64,000 nt of DNA from Diogma glabrata (lineage: Eukaryota; Arthropoda; Insecta; Diptera; Cylindrotomidae): positions 265,293,114-265,357,113 of the forward strand of contig OY856188.1 in the NCBI GenBank assembly GCA_963693315.1, given 5' to 3'. Position 1 is the first letter of the stretch, and the number at the start of each line of letters is the position of its first letter. The notes under the pieces are model-generated. The model had not been told where the DNA came from. It was given only the letters and a program-made list of their open reading frames with translations, and searched no databases. Shown here piece after piece: positions 35,831-47,440 of the stretch. The translations under genes were made by a program, and so were the position numbers.

Positions 35831-37744
35831 AATATTATTGGTAACTTGGTATAAATAAGATGACTCGTTGTATTAAAATTGTAAAACTGTTGCGCCGCCC
35901 TAACCAAGGCGATCGTTGTAAAATTAGTATCAAGTTTATATGAATATAGTATGGTAATAATCTTCAATAATCCGCCAACAATCAGATGGTAATGACGGTT
36001 AACAAATAGTCAAATGCAAACGGTAACGATATACAACAATCCGTTTACATCAACTCCAAATGATAAACTTCGAGTCGAACCAGTTTTCTCGGTTTTATTG
36101 CAAGTAAAAATAACTGTTATTACCAAGCTGATGATATCGGTAGAAACATGGCATAAACACTATGTAAACGCTGTGCCGGCACTATATATATATTCTTTCC
36201 TCTACATAGGTATCACAGCAAGATCGGTAAATAATACACTCGTGGGCCTTTTTTTTTATTTATAAATTTGGTATTATATTTGATATATTCAACCATCGCT
36301 TAACAGCTAATATGAGCACGTCGTACAAAAAAAATTTTATACTCCACCGAGCAATCTTGATCAATAACTTAAATGCGACAGTAGAAAAATTGGTACAATA
36401 TGGCTACTAGCGGCCTTTAATAAATTGTACTATCACAAATTATGCTATCACAATTTACACTATCAAACTTATAACAACACGAATAACATAAATAATTTTT
36501 TTTTGATACAATAACATAGGCCTATCACTAAAGGCTAAAAACTAATAATAATTTTTTTATATAATTAACTAATTCACATATTAAAACATTTTGCAATTAC
36601 CTCAAAACACAAGAACATGATATTGCATATTTTTATTAGATGCCAAAACCGCAAAAATGAATCCAGTAGGAAACAAATGTAATAGACTATGAGAGACAGA
36701 CGATGATATATTCATCTCTTATATAGGAATTTAATATCGAAAATTGAGCTACAAAGTTTTTTTGAAGGAGAAATCTTAGTACATTTTCCGTTTAAAAAAA
36801 ATACTGAGTGTTATTTTGTAATACACAAAATTGTAAGATAATTTCACGAAATAAGTTATTTCCAACGCATTTGAAAGAAATATTAATATATTAGAATGGA
36901 TTAAACGTAAGTTTAACCGATTTTATGATGTTTATGTATTATGAAATAATAGCTTACAACCGTATTACAGTAAAATTTCGATTTATAACGGAAAGAGCAA
37001 TTGATAAACATACCTATGTAAGAAATGTAATACGTTTTGAAGACAATGGCTAAACTGATGGTAGGATAATAATTGTTTTAATATTAAGATAATTGGACAA
37101 ATATGCACAGCCGTTTGAGGTTTGAAAATATTTAGAGCAATTACGGTTACAGTCCGGAGAATTCAAATTTATGTAGTATGGTGAAGTAATGCTGGTGAAA
37201 ACGCAGTGTGAGCCAATAATAGGGGATTGCAAAATAAAATCCTATTGTTAATGGTGTTGTGCTAAAAAGAAATATGTGTAACGGAAACTATACGAAAATA
37301 TGACCATAGATTACGGATGGACGAGAAATTGTTATGAACTACACATGATATGTAAAATGGTGATATGAGAGGAAATACAAACTGCATGAATCAGTGACTG
37401 TACGACACTACGTCCCCATATTCCAGGCTATACATAACAAAATATTAAAAAGATTATTGTTAGTCATTAAATTTGTGTACACATTTTTGTGAAACCAGAA
37501 AAATAAAATACCGCATTTTAAATTAACTGATAGTGGTGGTCCATTTACTTAAAACCAACGTATTGGCTTGTACGATAACAACCAACCGTGATTATTGGAA
37601 GTAATTCCCGGGTGATAATAAGTGTTGTAGTAGGAAATATAACAGGGCCAGCTCTTAGTAAGTGGCTACCGGAACACCATTGAGAAGCCATCAGCATTGA
37701 AACCTTGGAGGCACTAGTTCCTTTACAAGCGCCATCGTGTTCAA
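35831..37744. other. Interior of the inverted-arm element, no gene seen
   Basis: AT-rich. The frames 36014-36265 (+) and 37050-37232 (-) show no motif. GGTAACTTGG near 35850 echoes the sequence just past the inner end of module copy 1 (about 3558), suggesting shared interior sequence. Confidence 0.4.
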
Positions 37745-38161
37745 CTCAAATGTCAATAATTTTCAAGAAAAGACTAATCCGATGAGGATGATCGAATAGA
37801 TTTGTGAGGAACCAGGAGTGAAGACGGGTTGGAATAATCATGTGGTGAGTGATTTTAAGTTTTTTTTTATGAATATGTCTGGTTGTATGAATGTGTGCGT
37901 GAATGCAGGTACGTCCTACTTTATTATACATATTAGTACTCATATTTTTTTGTGGTCTTCCATAAATACATTTAACAAAAAAAAACCAAATTAAAAAAAA
38001 TGAGATAAAACAAGAAAAATTTTAACAAAGGAAGTTAAGCTTAGATGTTTTTTGCAAAATTTTTGATTGAACTATCTATTTTCGTTAAATTAATTTTACA
38101 AAGTCATGGAAATAATAAAAATAAATTAGTAAAATTGACGTACAAATCCATAGTTTAGACA

Positions 38162-38671
38162 ATGACATCAATAGTCATTCATCAAAATAGGAATAATAAT
38201 TCTAGTAATCCAACTACAACAAAAATTAGTGATTTAAGTTCGCGTCTTAACGAGCTACTGCTAAATGAAAAATGCATAGATTGCTCTTTTCAGATCGACA
38301 AAAACGTAATGAGTTGTCATAAGTTAATATTATCATCAGCAAGTCCGGTCTTTGAAGCCATGTTCTATGGTCCGTTGGCTGAAAAGAACTACAATGATAT
38401 TCCGGATATAAACTTTGATGTTTGTAAAATAATGATTGATTTTATCTATACCGATAATATATTAATAGAAAATGATTTTAATTTAGATATTGATATATTG
38501 ATTGAATTATATTATTGTGCTGAAAAATATCTCATCAATGAGTTAATGTTAAAAATATTAAACAAAATTCAAATAACATTACGTTATTCAAATATATTAC
38601 AAGCGTTGGACTATTCGGTGTGTATGAATTTAACATCGTTAATTAAAATTTGTATGGATTTTTTTTTATAA
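38162..38671 (+). CDS. BTB/POZ-domain protein, short
   Basis: A 169-residue open frame from ATG at 38162. After a Ser/Asn-rich leader (about residues 1-25) it reads LLLNEKCIDCSFQID, CHKLILSSASPVFEAMFYG, DINFDVCKIMIDFIYTDN and CAEKYLINELM. This is a complete BTB fold signature (D-C/V-x-F, H-K-x-x-L-S-S-x-S-P-V-F-x-x-M, then F-x-x-x-x-x-F-I-Y-T). A short piece of a following BACK-like helix region (NILQALDYSVCMNLTSL) ends at a stop, so it lacks the Kelch or other C-terminal part usual in BTB adaptors. BTB domains dimerise and often bind Cullin-3; whether this one does is unknown. It lies inside terminal-module copy 4, antisense to that module. A broken relative lies at 28885-29150. Confidence 0.75.
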   Translation: MTSIVIHQNRNNNSSNPTTTKISDLSSRLNELLLNEKCIDCSFQIDKNVMSCHKLILSSASPVFEAMFYGPLAEKNYNDIPDINFDVCKIMIDFIYTDNILIENDFNLDIDILIELYYCAEKYLINELMLKILNKIQITLRYSNILQALDYSVCMNLTSLIKICMDFFL

Positions 38672-39565
38672 TTGTTGTTTAAATAATAAAGATTTCTTGT
38701 CGGTGTTAGAGATTAATAACTAAATAAATAACGGCTTTAATAACAAGTTAGGTATACCAAAAGATTGTTGAAGTATGCTATTCTCTGGAATACTTCATGA
38801 AACGAAATATTAATTTAATTGTAGTGATAGCAAAACTGGTACTTACCTACATGCAAATGTATAGAATTGGATTATCAAACATAAATCGACTATTTTAAGT
38901 GTCGATCATGATTCAATTTTGGGTGTAATTTTTTAGTTGATCCTTCACTTTGATTGGCTTCTGATGTTAAGTATACGGTTCGGAGAATCGTTGTTTTTTT
39001 TTGGAACTCGATTTGATAATAAGTCGAATTTTGTTGTATCAGGATGATAGTCGTTTAAAAGGGATAAGTTATATGGGCATGGAGGTAGTTACGTGTGAGT
39101 GGGTGTGAGTGAGTGGATGGGGTATGAAAGTGCGTGTATGGGGGATTTTTATTTATTTTATTTTAATTTTTTTGAGGTATAAGTGTATGAAATGCGAGCG
39201 AGCGTGTGGCTGTGTGGGTATGTGTACACCTGCTAGTACGTATGAACGTGTACGAGTGTGTGTGTGTGGGTGAGAGTGTGAGGTGCGATAGCGTATGAAT
39301 GTGTGATTGAGTGTGGGGTTGGACGTTGTGATCGCAGTTCTTTCGCCAAGGGGGTCGCCAAAGTCTCATTTTTCCACTTGTTTTTTTTTCATTTCCGTAT
39401 ATATTATGTAATTCACGTACATCTCAGTTGTTTGTGCTGGAGTAGTAGGAATTCTACCTCGAATCCAATGCTGAAGCTAGTCGATAAGGCTTTATAAACC
39501 TCATAAGATACGCGACCTGCTATGCCTTTTCGTTGATTCGTCAACGAAGAAAGCGCTTCATTACA

Positions 39566-41219
39566 ATATTTCATAAAATAGGACTTTCAAATTTTATATT
39601 TTCCTTATAATAACTCTACATTTGTGTTAACATAAGAACATTAAAAGATTGCTTTATCCCACATCCATTCAATAATTTTAAAACAAAGCAATTTTAAAAT
39701 TCGTTATGTAGTCATTTCAAAAAACTTATAATTTAATCCTCGCATAAATTCAAGTCACTGTTATAAATTAGAATAGTTTACCTTCATAAAAACTAAAGAA
39801 TAATTTCCTATTATCGTACATCATCTCTTAAAAATATGAACAAAAACACACACAAAAAACAATCATGTGATAAATCAAAATAAGATCAAGTGACACAAAG
39901 ATGACTAAAAGTGAACGTAAGGAAAAAAATTATATAAGAAAACAGGTATCTATCTATCCAGATGTGCATCACAAATTTTCTTTGTAACGCTTATTTTGTG
40001 ATTTATTAATGGATTAAAAATTTTCCAGCTTTTCTGCTTAGTAATCTGAATTTTTTCTGTATGATAATAATAATAATAAAACAAATCCAACTAAAGAAAT
40101 AATGACATAAATTTTTACGTTATTCTGGTGCAGCAATAATTTCTTAACTTTTTTGTTATTTTCTAGGAAGAATATTTAAAAAAAATTGAAAAATGAATAG
40201 TTGGAAAATTTTTCTTGTTTTAAGATAAAAATTTGACACGAAATTTTAAGATATTTGACATCCAATCAAATTCTATCGTAAATACGAAATATAATAATAT
40301 AATATTTCAAACAACTATAAAATAAATTTTTTGATATTGTGACACTTCCATTAAATCGAATATCCAAAAAAAATATCCCAAAACAAATTTGATAAGAAAC
40401 TATACATTTATTACAACAAACCTTATAAATTCAAAAGCTCAAAGTATATTTTTGTTATATTTTTAAGGTAAAATATCTATTCTGAACCATTAAGATTAAA
40501 TGGAAACAATAACAGATATTTTAAAGCTCAGAAATGATAAGCAAATGTCTTTTTAATGTTTTACTTTATTTATTAATTCGAAAGAAATTTTTAGTTTTGA
40601 TTGGCTTTTGGAAATATGTTATCTTCTTAATTCGAGTTGTTGAAAGATTATTACAATAAATTATTATTTGCATATATTTATGTTTTATCTATTTCGAAAT
40701 AAAAAATAATTGATCTTTTTAATGACAGAGTTCAATAATAAAACAGAACAAATTGAGCATTAAGATAAAATAGTTTGGCTATTAAAAAGAAAATGGTTCC
40801 CTACTCCGTACCCCTCATCCTTAATGAATAACGTGTTGAACTACATTTTTTGTTCTATCTTTACAACACTGAATTTCTTTAAAACAAATTTTTTTAGTCA
40901 AAATTATTTATTTCAATAATCAGTTTTTACATTTATTTTTTTTGTAATAAATTTTATTTAAAAAAGTTACTTTTAGTTTATGCAAATTAAAAAAATTATT
41001 GGATAATTTGTGCTGATTATGAAATTTAATTATATTTATTTAGTTTGTTGATTTTGGATAAACGACTTATCAAATCTATGATTTTAGATCTAAGTAGATT
41101 TGCACAGCACTCCTCCACCCTTCAAAGTAATTTATTTACTTTTCTAGTGAGTAAAACTCTACCGCCCCTTGATAATTCATACTAAATACTTAATTCATAT
41201 TACAATCTATATATGAGTC
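39566..41219. other. No gene seen
   Basis: AT-rich, with stops in all frames. No repeat structure was recognised. Confidence 0.5.
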
Positions 41220-41222
41220 TAA

Positions 41223-41454
41223 TGCTCGGTTGCTTGAACATTTGCTAAATCGTCAATAAGAAATATCTTTCAAACCTTTTTCACGCCAGATTTTGACAAA
41301 AACAAACAAACATTTAATTGAATAACAAGATAAGAAAACTTAATTGAATCTATAAGCCTTATTTAAGGGTCCAGTCGAGATCAAAATACGCAAAACTAGT
41401 TAAATGGAGAATTAAAAAAGTTATCGGAGATTTAAATGTTCAAGCAACCGGGCA
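41223..41454. mobile_element. Small MITE, TAA-flanked
   Basis: Ends TGCTCGGTTGCTTGAACATTT and its inverse AAATGTTCAAGCAACCGGGCA (one mismatch), each next to TAA (41220-41222 and 41455-41457). It is 232 bases long without coding capacity. A 3-bp TAA duplication is compatible with PIF/Harbinger or CMC-type elements, but the terminus is different from that of the CACTG element. Confidence 0.7.
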
Positions 41455-41459
41455 TAAGA

Positions 41460-42630
41460 AATTTTTTCATTTTTAAACGTTTGAAGTAAAGGTACGGTGT
41501 GTACCGTAAAAATAAATTTAATTTGATGGCTTGAACAAGGTGTTTGAAAATATTCTACTTAATACCAAAACATTCTATTTCTACATTTTTTATATTTCAT
41601 ATAATTGGTTATAACAATATTCTACAAAAAGCGTATAGGGTTTCTAAATTTAAACAGCATATCCAGCTCGAAGGGCCAAAACAATGAAATTTCGGGTGAA
41701 GCGGTGAGCAGTTTTTATTTCATTGTGCTCCTACCTTTGACGACCCTAATAATTAAACATTTTATTGTTAAGTCGATCGTGCCACGTGATCAGTGATCGT
41801 TAATTGTAGACATTAAATTCTGAAATTGCAATGGTATTAAAATTTGTGTCTGCTACAAAAAAGTTTGGCTTAATGGCATTAACAATCTAAAGCATGCCAA
41901 TTTATAAAAAACAAAACCTTATCGAATTTCTCACTGACATTGTACAAATATTATTATTATTTTACCATTTATTTAATTACCACACTTACATAAAGTAAAA
42001 ACTATATAAACTGAAACGTTAAAATGGTTATGAAAAATAATTATATTATTTCGACTACCAAAACAATACCTTAATCAAATAAACAAATATGATACATTTA
42101 TGTCAAAAACTTCTGTGGCATATTGTGGTATCATGAATACAGAATGAAATAAAATAAATAACAAAAAATTCTTCTAAACAACAGAAATAAAATTTATAAC
42201 CAACAACAAATGTTATTTTATTTAATAAATTTAATTTCATGTTTTTTTTTGCATATTTATGAAAATAAATTTCTACATTTTTTTTCTGTACAACATCATT
42301 AAAAATTGTTAATTGTTTTGACAACGAATTACAAGTTGTTTGGTTTAGAAAAACATGTTGGATTATACATGTTGTGCATATATCTATAGGTCATATCAAA
42401 ACTCACGAATTGTGGTTGAGCATAATTAAAAAAAATGCTATTGGATGGAGAACAAATTATGTTGCTGTATGTATCAACTACTAGTTGTTTGAATTAATTT
42501 TAATATGAGGTTGTTATCCTTAGTAGAGTAGTATACAAGGCATTTGTAACCAAGACGAGCTTGTTGCATTTGAAATAGCGTTTTATCTAAGCATCCTTGC
42601 AGCTTATTACTTAGTTTTACTTAATTTTTA
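41460..42630. other. No gene seen
   Basis: AT-rich sequence without a recognised feature. The forward frame 41605-41796 has no motif. Confidence 0.5.
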
Positions 42631-42636
42631 AAACTA

Positions 42637-43206
42637 AAACTAATACTAATACTAATACTAATACTAATACTAATACTAATACTAATACTAATACTAATAC
42701 TAATACTAATACTAATACTAATACTAATACTATTACTAATACTAATACTAATACTAATACTAATACTAATACTAATACTAATACTAATACTAATACTAAT
42801 ACTAATACTAATACTAATACTAATACTAATACTAATACTAATACTAATACTAATACTAATACTAATACTAGTACTAGTACTAATACTAATACTAATACTA
42901 ATACTAATACTAATACTAATACTAATACTAATACTAATACTAATACTAATACTAATACTAATACTAATACTAATACTAATACTAATACTAATACTAATAC
43001 TAATACTAATACTAATACTAATACTAATACTAATACTAATACTAATACTAATACTAATACTAATACTAATACTAATACTAATACTAATACTAATACTAAT
43101 ACTAATACTAATACTAATACTAATACTAATACTAATACTAATACTAATACTAATACTAATACTAATACTAATACTAATACTAATACTAATACTAATACTA
43201 ATACTA
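42637..43206. repeat. (ACTAAT)n array, left half
   Basis: About 570 bases of a perfect hexanucleotide with very few changes (42733 and about 42870). The plus-strand phase is the same as in the array at 46036-46617, as expected if one array was split by the element between them. Confidence 0.97.
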
Positions 43207-46035
43207 GGGCTATTATTTTGAAAACGTACATCGAAAAAAAACAACTATTTTTTAAAAATCTGAAATTTTGATATTTTGTTGGTATTGACGAAAAGAAAAA
43301 AAGTAATTTCTGCTTTTATTTTTTGAGTACTCTGAATCGGAGTTATACGCGGTTGAATTTTGAGGCTTTTTCACGTAGTTTTTGGTAATGGTGGCAATGT
43401 TTTGTGAATATGTGCCACAAATTTCATCCGACTTACGTATATTTTTGCAAGTAAAAAGGAAAATAATTGAATAATTCAAATAAGTAAGTTTAAAATTAAT
43501 AACTTTTCTCTTTTCTGCTAGGCCGCGCGTAAATCCTTGGTTTACTTCAAAGCTCATATCTCAAAAAGTAGGCTTTTTTTTTTTGTTTTTCACAAATTTT
43601 AAAGTAAACATATGCAGCTATGAAATTGAGCAATAAAAAGTCAGCAATTCAATATGGATTTTTTCTTACGATTTTTTAAAGTTTGGTATATGAAAAATTC
43701 ACATGTGTTTTTTTATTAAGTTAATAATCTTGTACTAAATGTGGATCTAATAAATTAAACATTTCATATTTTAACACCTGCAATAAATTTGAACCAGTTT
43801 TTGTGTATTTCTGATTGAGAAACAGGTTTTTATTCAGAATAAGAATTGGAGATCCCAATGATCGAAGATTTTGTTATAATTTCAACATCACCAACACTAA
43901 CATTAGAAAAAAACATTAAAAAAATATTTTTCCTATAAACATTATAATTTAATCAATATTATAAATAAATACATTAAAAAATTAATTTATATATTTTTTT
44001 TTGCCTTTAAATTGAAATATTTATGATAATTAGAAAAAGAAAACATTTTGGCAATTATTTTATCGGGTGTAGTGTTATCCGGTAAAAAACAGTGGAATCC
44101 TTGAGTTCTTTGTTTTCTTCCAAGAATATTTCGTAGATGTCGGTGAGGGTCCATAACACCAACCGCTTTGATTTCTTAATTTTTGTCGATCCTTCTGTAA
44201 TAGTAACAACATCTTTAAGGCCAGGCATTGTTCTACTAATTTCCTCTGATAAGAAGTATGTTTGAATTTGTTTTACTATATTTTGTGACAAACTGTGCAC
44301 TTGTTTGCTTTGAGGCCAACTGTAAGGACCTACTGTTTCCAACAGATCCATGGCGAATTTTACCAGTCGTCTTGATGCATTAAATTCATCCTGGATACGT
44401 TGATTTGACCAAAATTTACGTGGTAGAGTTGTCAACAAAAACACTTGTTTTGATTTACAGCTGGCATCTTTAAACTCTTTTTTAAGGTTCATAAGCCATG
44501 ATGTATATTCACATTCCTCGTTTGGTGATAACACTTTAACTGAATCTACTTGAAATATTCCTTGACTTATTGGCGATGTGACGCTTGCAATTTTTTTATA
44601 ACTTCCTGTTGTAATATGATTTTGTTTGATAGGAGATTCGGCTAACCTTCCAAGAACATTGTTAATATCTTCTAAAATGTCATTAAGTAGTTCAGGAACT
44701 GGTGGAGATATAGTATCAACCGAAACTGGTGATGGATCTAAAGATGCTGGAGGTATTTGAATATTTTCGTTCGTTGGAACATTTTCAATATCCTGATTTA
44801 TAGAAATAATTTCACTATCGATAGTTTCCGAACATGAAAGCTGCTGTATAGAAAATATTAGTTGCATATGAATTTTTATTCATTTTAATAAAATAATTAA
44901 ATTTACCTAATTTTTATAGATATAAGTGCGACATGTTTCACATATAAACTGGTCATCACGCAAAGTAAAATTTAGGGTCGCAGCTTTTTGAATAACAGCT
45001 GGTGTGACCAGTTTCACATTTTTTGATGTCCACTGATGATTTTTGAGACCGTACAAGTTACAGCACAATTTGAAAGGCATTTCTATTATTAGCTTTTCTA
45101 AACGTTATGTCTTCTAAATATTTTGGAATATAATTGATTATAAGGCAATCCAATCAATATATATATATATACCCTTGAAATAGTTTTGACATAGGTAGAA
45201 TCAGGTAAAATTAGGTAGGTACAATTTAATATATTTTGATTGGATGCAAGTATAATTTGGTCAAAAAACGTTTGTGGGCGTCATTAGAAATTTTAATTAG
45301 TAAAAAGGGGCTGAATAGACATTTTTTAAAATGAATAAACATTTTACACACCCTTTTAATAATTTAAATTCCTTTATTTTACCACTTAACTTAAATTAAT
45401 TTTTAATAAGTTTTTAACCATTTAACCGCACAGAAAATGGTTCAAATTTATTGCAGGTGTTAAAATATGAAATGTTTAATTTATTAGATCCACATTTAGT
45501 ACAGGATTATTAACTTAATAAAAAAACACATGTGAATTTTTCATATACCAAACTTTAAAAAATCGTAAGAAAAAATCCATATTGAATTGCTGACTTTTTA
45601 TTTCTCAATTTCATAGCTGCATATGTTTACTTTAAAATTTGTGAAAAACAAAAAAAAAAGCCTACTTTTTGAGATATGAGCTTTGAAGTAAACCAAGGTT
45701 TTACGCGCCGCCTAGCGGAAAAGAGAAAAGTTATTAATTTTAAACTTACTTATTTCAATTATTCAATCATTTTCCTTTTTACTTGCAAAAATATACGTAA
45801 GTCGGATGAAATTTGTGGCACATATTCACAAAACATTGCCACCATTACCAAAAACTACGTGAAAAAGCCTCAAAATTCAACCGCGCATAACTCCGATTCA
45901 GAGTACTCAAAAAATAAAAGCAGAAATTACTTTTTTCCTTTTGTCAATGTCAACAATATATCAAAATTTCAGATTTTTTAAAAATCAAAAATTTAAAAAT
46001 CAACAAAAAAATGTACGTTTTCAAAATAATAGCCC
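43207..46035 (-). mobile_element. DNA transposon with about 600-bp TIRs
   Basis: The ends read GGGCTATTATTTTGAAAACG (43207) and the exact inverse CGTTTTCAAAATAATAGCCC (to 46035). The inverted repeats extend to about 43800 and from about 45432, with a handful of differences. ACTA flanks both sides (43203-43206 and 46036-46039), fitting a 4-bp duplication, though the host repeat makes this ambiguous. It encodes one two-exon minus-strand ORF. Very long TIRs with a 4-bp target site would fit some Sola-type elements; the superfamily is not established. Confidence 0.8.
44055..45080 (-). CDS. Two-exon protein of the long-TIR transposon
   Basis: Exon 1 (45080-44907) starts MPFKLCCNLYGLKNHQW and ends DDQFICETCRTYIYK; its Cys pairs look like a small zinc-binding knuckle. 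A GTAAAT donor at 44906 and a TATACAG acceptor join it to exon 2 (44843-44055), starting QLSCSETIDSE. Exon 2 has a disordered Pro/Ser/Asn part, then a conserved-looking block: LLTTLPRKFWSNQRIQDEF, then FLSEEISRTMPGLKDVVTI and KRLVLWTLTDIYEIFLEEN. That block recalls the amino-terminal region of a widespread, poorly described family of animal transposon proteins (ISR-x-MPG-x-KD...RL-x-L-x-x-L-x-E-x-Y). The codon at the end of exon 1 is TAG, so the splice would leave a stop unless the junction differs. The protein ends early compared with that family, which suggests an internally deleted copy. Confidence 0.5.
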
Positions 46036-46617
46036 ACTAATACTAATACTAATACTAATACTAATACTAATACTAATACTAATACTAATACTAATACTAA
46101 TACTAATACTAATACTAATACTAATACTAATACTAATACTAATACTAATACTAATACTAATACTAATACTAATACTAATACTAATACTAATACTAATACT
46201 AATACTAATACTAATACTAATACTAATACTAATACTAATACTAATACTAATACTAATACTAATACTAATACTAATACTAATACTAATACTAATACTAATA
46301 CTAATACTAATACTAATACTAATACTAATACTAATACTAATACTAATACTAATACTAATACTAATACTAATACTAATACTAATACTAATACTAATACTAA
46401 TACTAATACTAATACTAATACTAATACTAATACTAATACTAATACTAATACTAATACTAATACTAATACTAATACTAATACTAATACTAATACTAATACT
46501 AATACTAATACTAATACTAATACTAATACTAATACTAATACTAATACTAATACTAATACTAATACTAATACTAATACTAATACTAATACTAATACTAATA
46601 CTAATACTAATACTAAT
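46036..46617. repeat. (ACTAAT)n array, right half
   Basis: About 580 bases of the same hexanucleotide as at 42637-43206, in the same plus-strand orientation. The Leu-Ile, Leu-Val and Ile-Ser open frames across it are artefacts. Confidence 0.97.
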
Positions 46618-47070
46618 AATACTACACATTTTATTAGCAAAGGAAAAAAATTTCATTTTAAACCATATCATTTGATTGTTAAAAATCGATTTAAACAATT
46701 AAATTGTTTATAATAATATGAATTTCTTAATATTTTGTATAAAAAATATTTTTTCCTCAAAGTTCAATTTTTCAGCTACAAACAAGTAATCGGTGAAAAT
46801 TTTGTAGCTCTTATAGATTCGGAACTACGAACTTTTGAAAATAAGTCCTCAAGCCAAAAATCACAAAATTCACGAAATTTAGAACAGCTCTATTTTCCAA
46901 AAAAAAAAAAAAAAATCCTCGAGCACGTATATCTTTTTTTTCGACATAGAATCCGCAAAAAAAGTTTCAGCCAAATCGAAGAGGTGTCAATGAATTTTCA
47001 TCAAAATCCGTTCGGTTTGTAAAAGAGCTACCCATTTATGTGTTGTTGTGACACATATTGTAAAAACTAT
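46618..47070. other. No gene seen
   Basis: AT-rich. A short stretch near 47037-47056 (TGTGTTGTTGTGACACAT) equals part of the 3' UTR of the LINE at 58208-60370 and may be a remnant of it. Confidence 0.45.
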
Positions 47071-47440
47071 AACATAATAGACTGAGAGCCAGTGAACGGC
47101 AGACTTACGGTATTTTAGCAAACTCCATATTGATGCTAGGTATAGTTTTTCACCTGCCGTAGTTGAAATGGGTATTCACTATCCCCGCCGATGGTTCCTT
47201 TGGGCGTGTCCGCAAGTCAAAAAACGTAAAAATTGACTTCAAAAACGTGATTTCAGCATGTCTGCCGTTTTAATATCTCAAAGTATACAATCTTTTTTTA
47301 TTAAAAAATTCAATGGCAGACACCTACTCCGGTTCTGGGTATTTTTTTTTAAATTTCAAAGATTTAAAATTTCATGAAAATTTACTTTATTTCAGCGAAG
47401 CTGAAATTTGTATATGTTATTTACATTATTATTATACATA

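Larger units (their letters stand above)
34725..39565. mobile_element. Inverted-arm element carrying a BTB ORF
   Basis: Terminal-module copies face each other. The left arm, about 34725-35830, starts TGTAATGAAG; the right arm, about 37745-39565, ends CTTCATTACA. Shared landmarks in each arm, from the end inward, are the hairpin, GGCATAGCAGG, CTCTGGCGACCCC or its variant, CACGTCCAACCC, a CA-rich part and ACTCACCCCATGATTAT or a close variant. The arms have diverged (about 70% by eye). The right arm is longer because it includes a BTB-domain ORF. The middle, 35830-37740, is AT-rich without a transposase. Taken together it could be a 4.8 kb foldback-like element. Alternatively these are two separate insertions in opposite orientation. 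No clear target duplication is visible. Confidence 0.5.

Noticed and set aside
42637..46617. (ACTAAT)n, inverse ATTAGT, as a telomere-like repeat
   Set aside because: It differs from the insect TTAGG unit in length and sequence and is internal on both sides of a transposon. Treated as a microsatellite.
42617..46698. 200-244-codon Leu-Ile, Leu-Val and Ile-Ser open frames
   Set aside because: Products of the hexanucleotide array; several frames are open at once.
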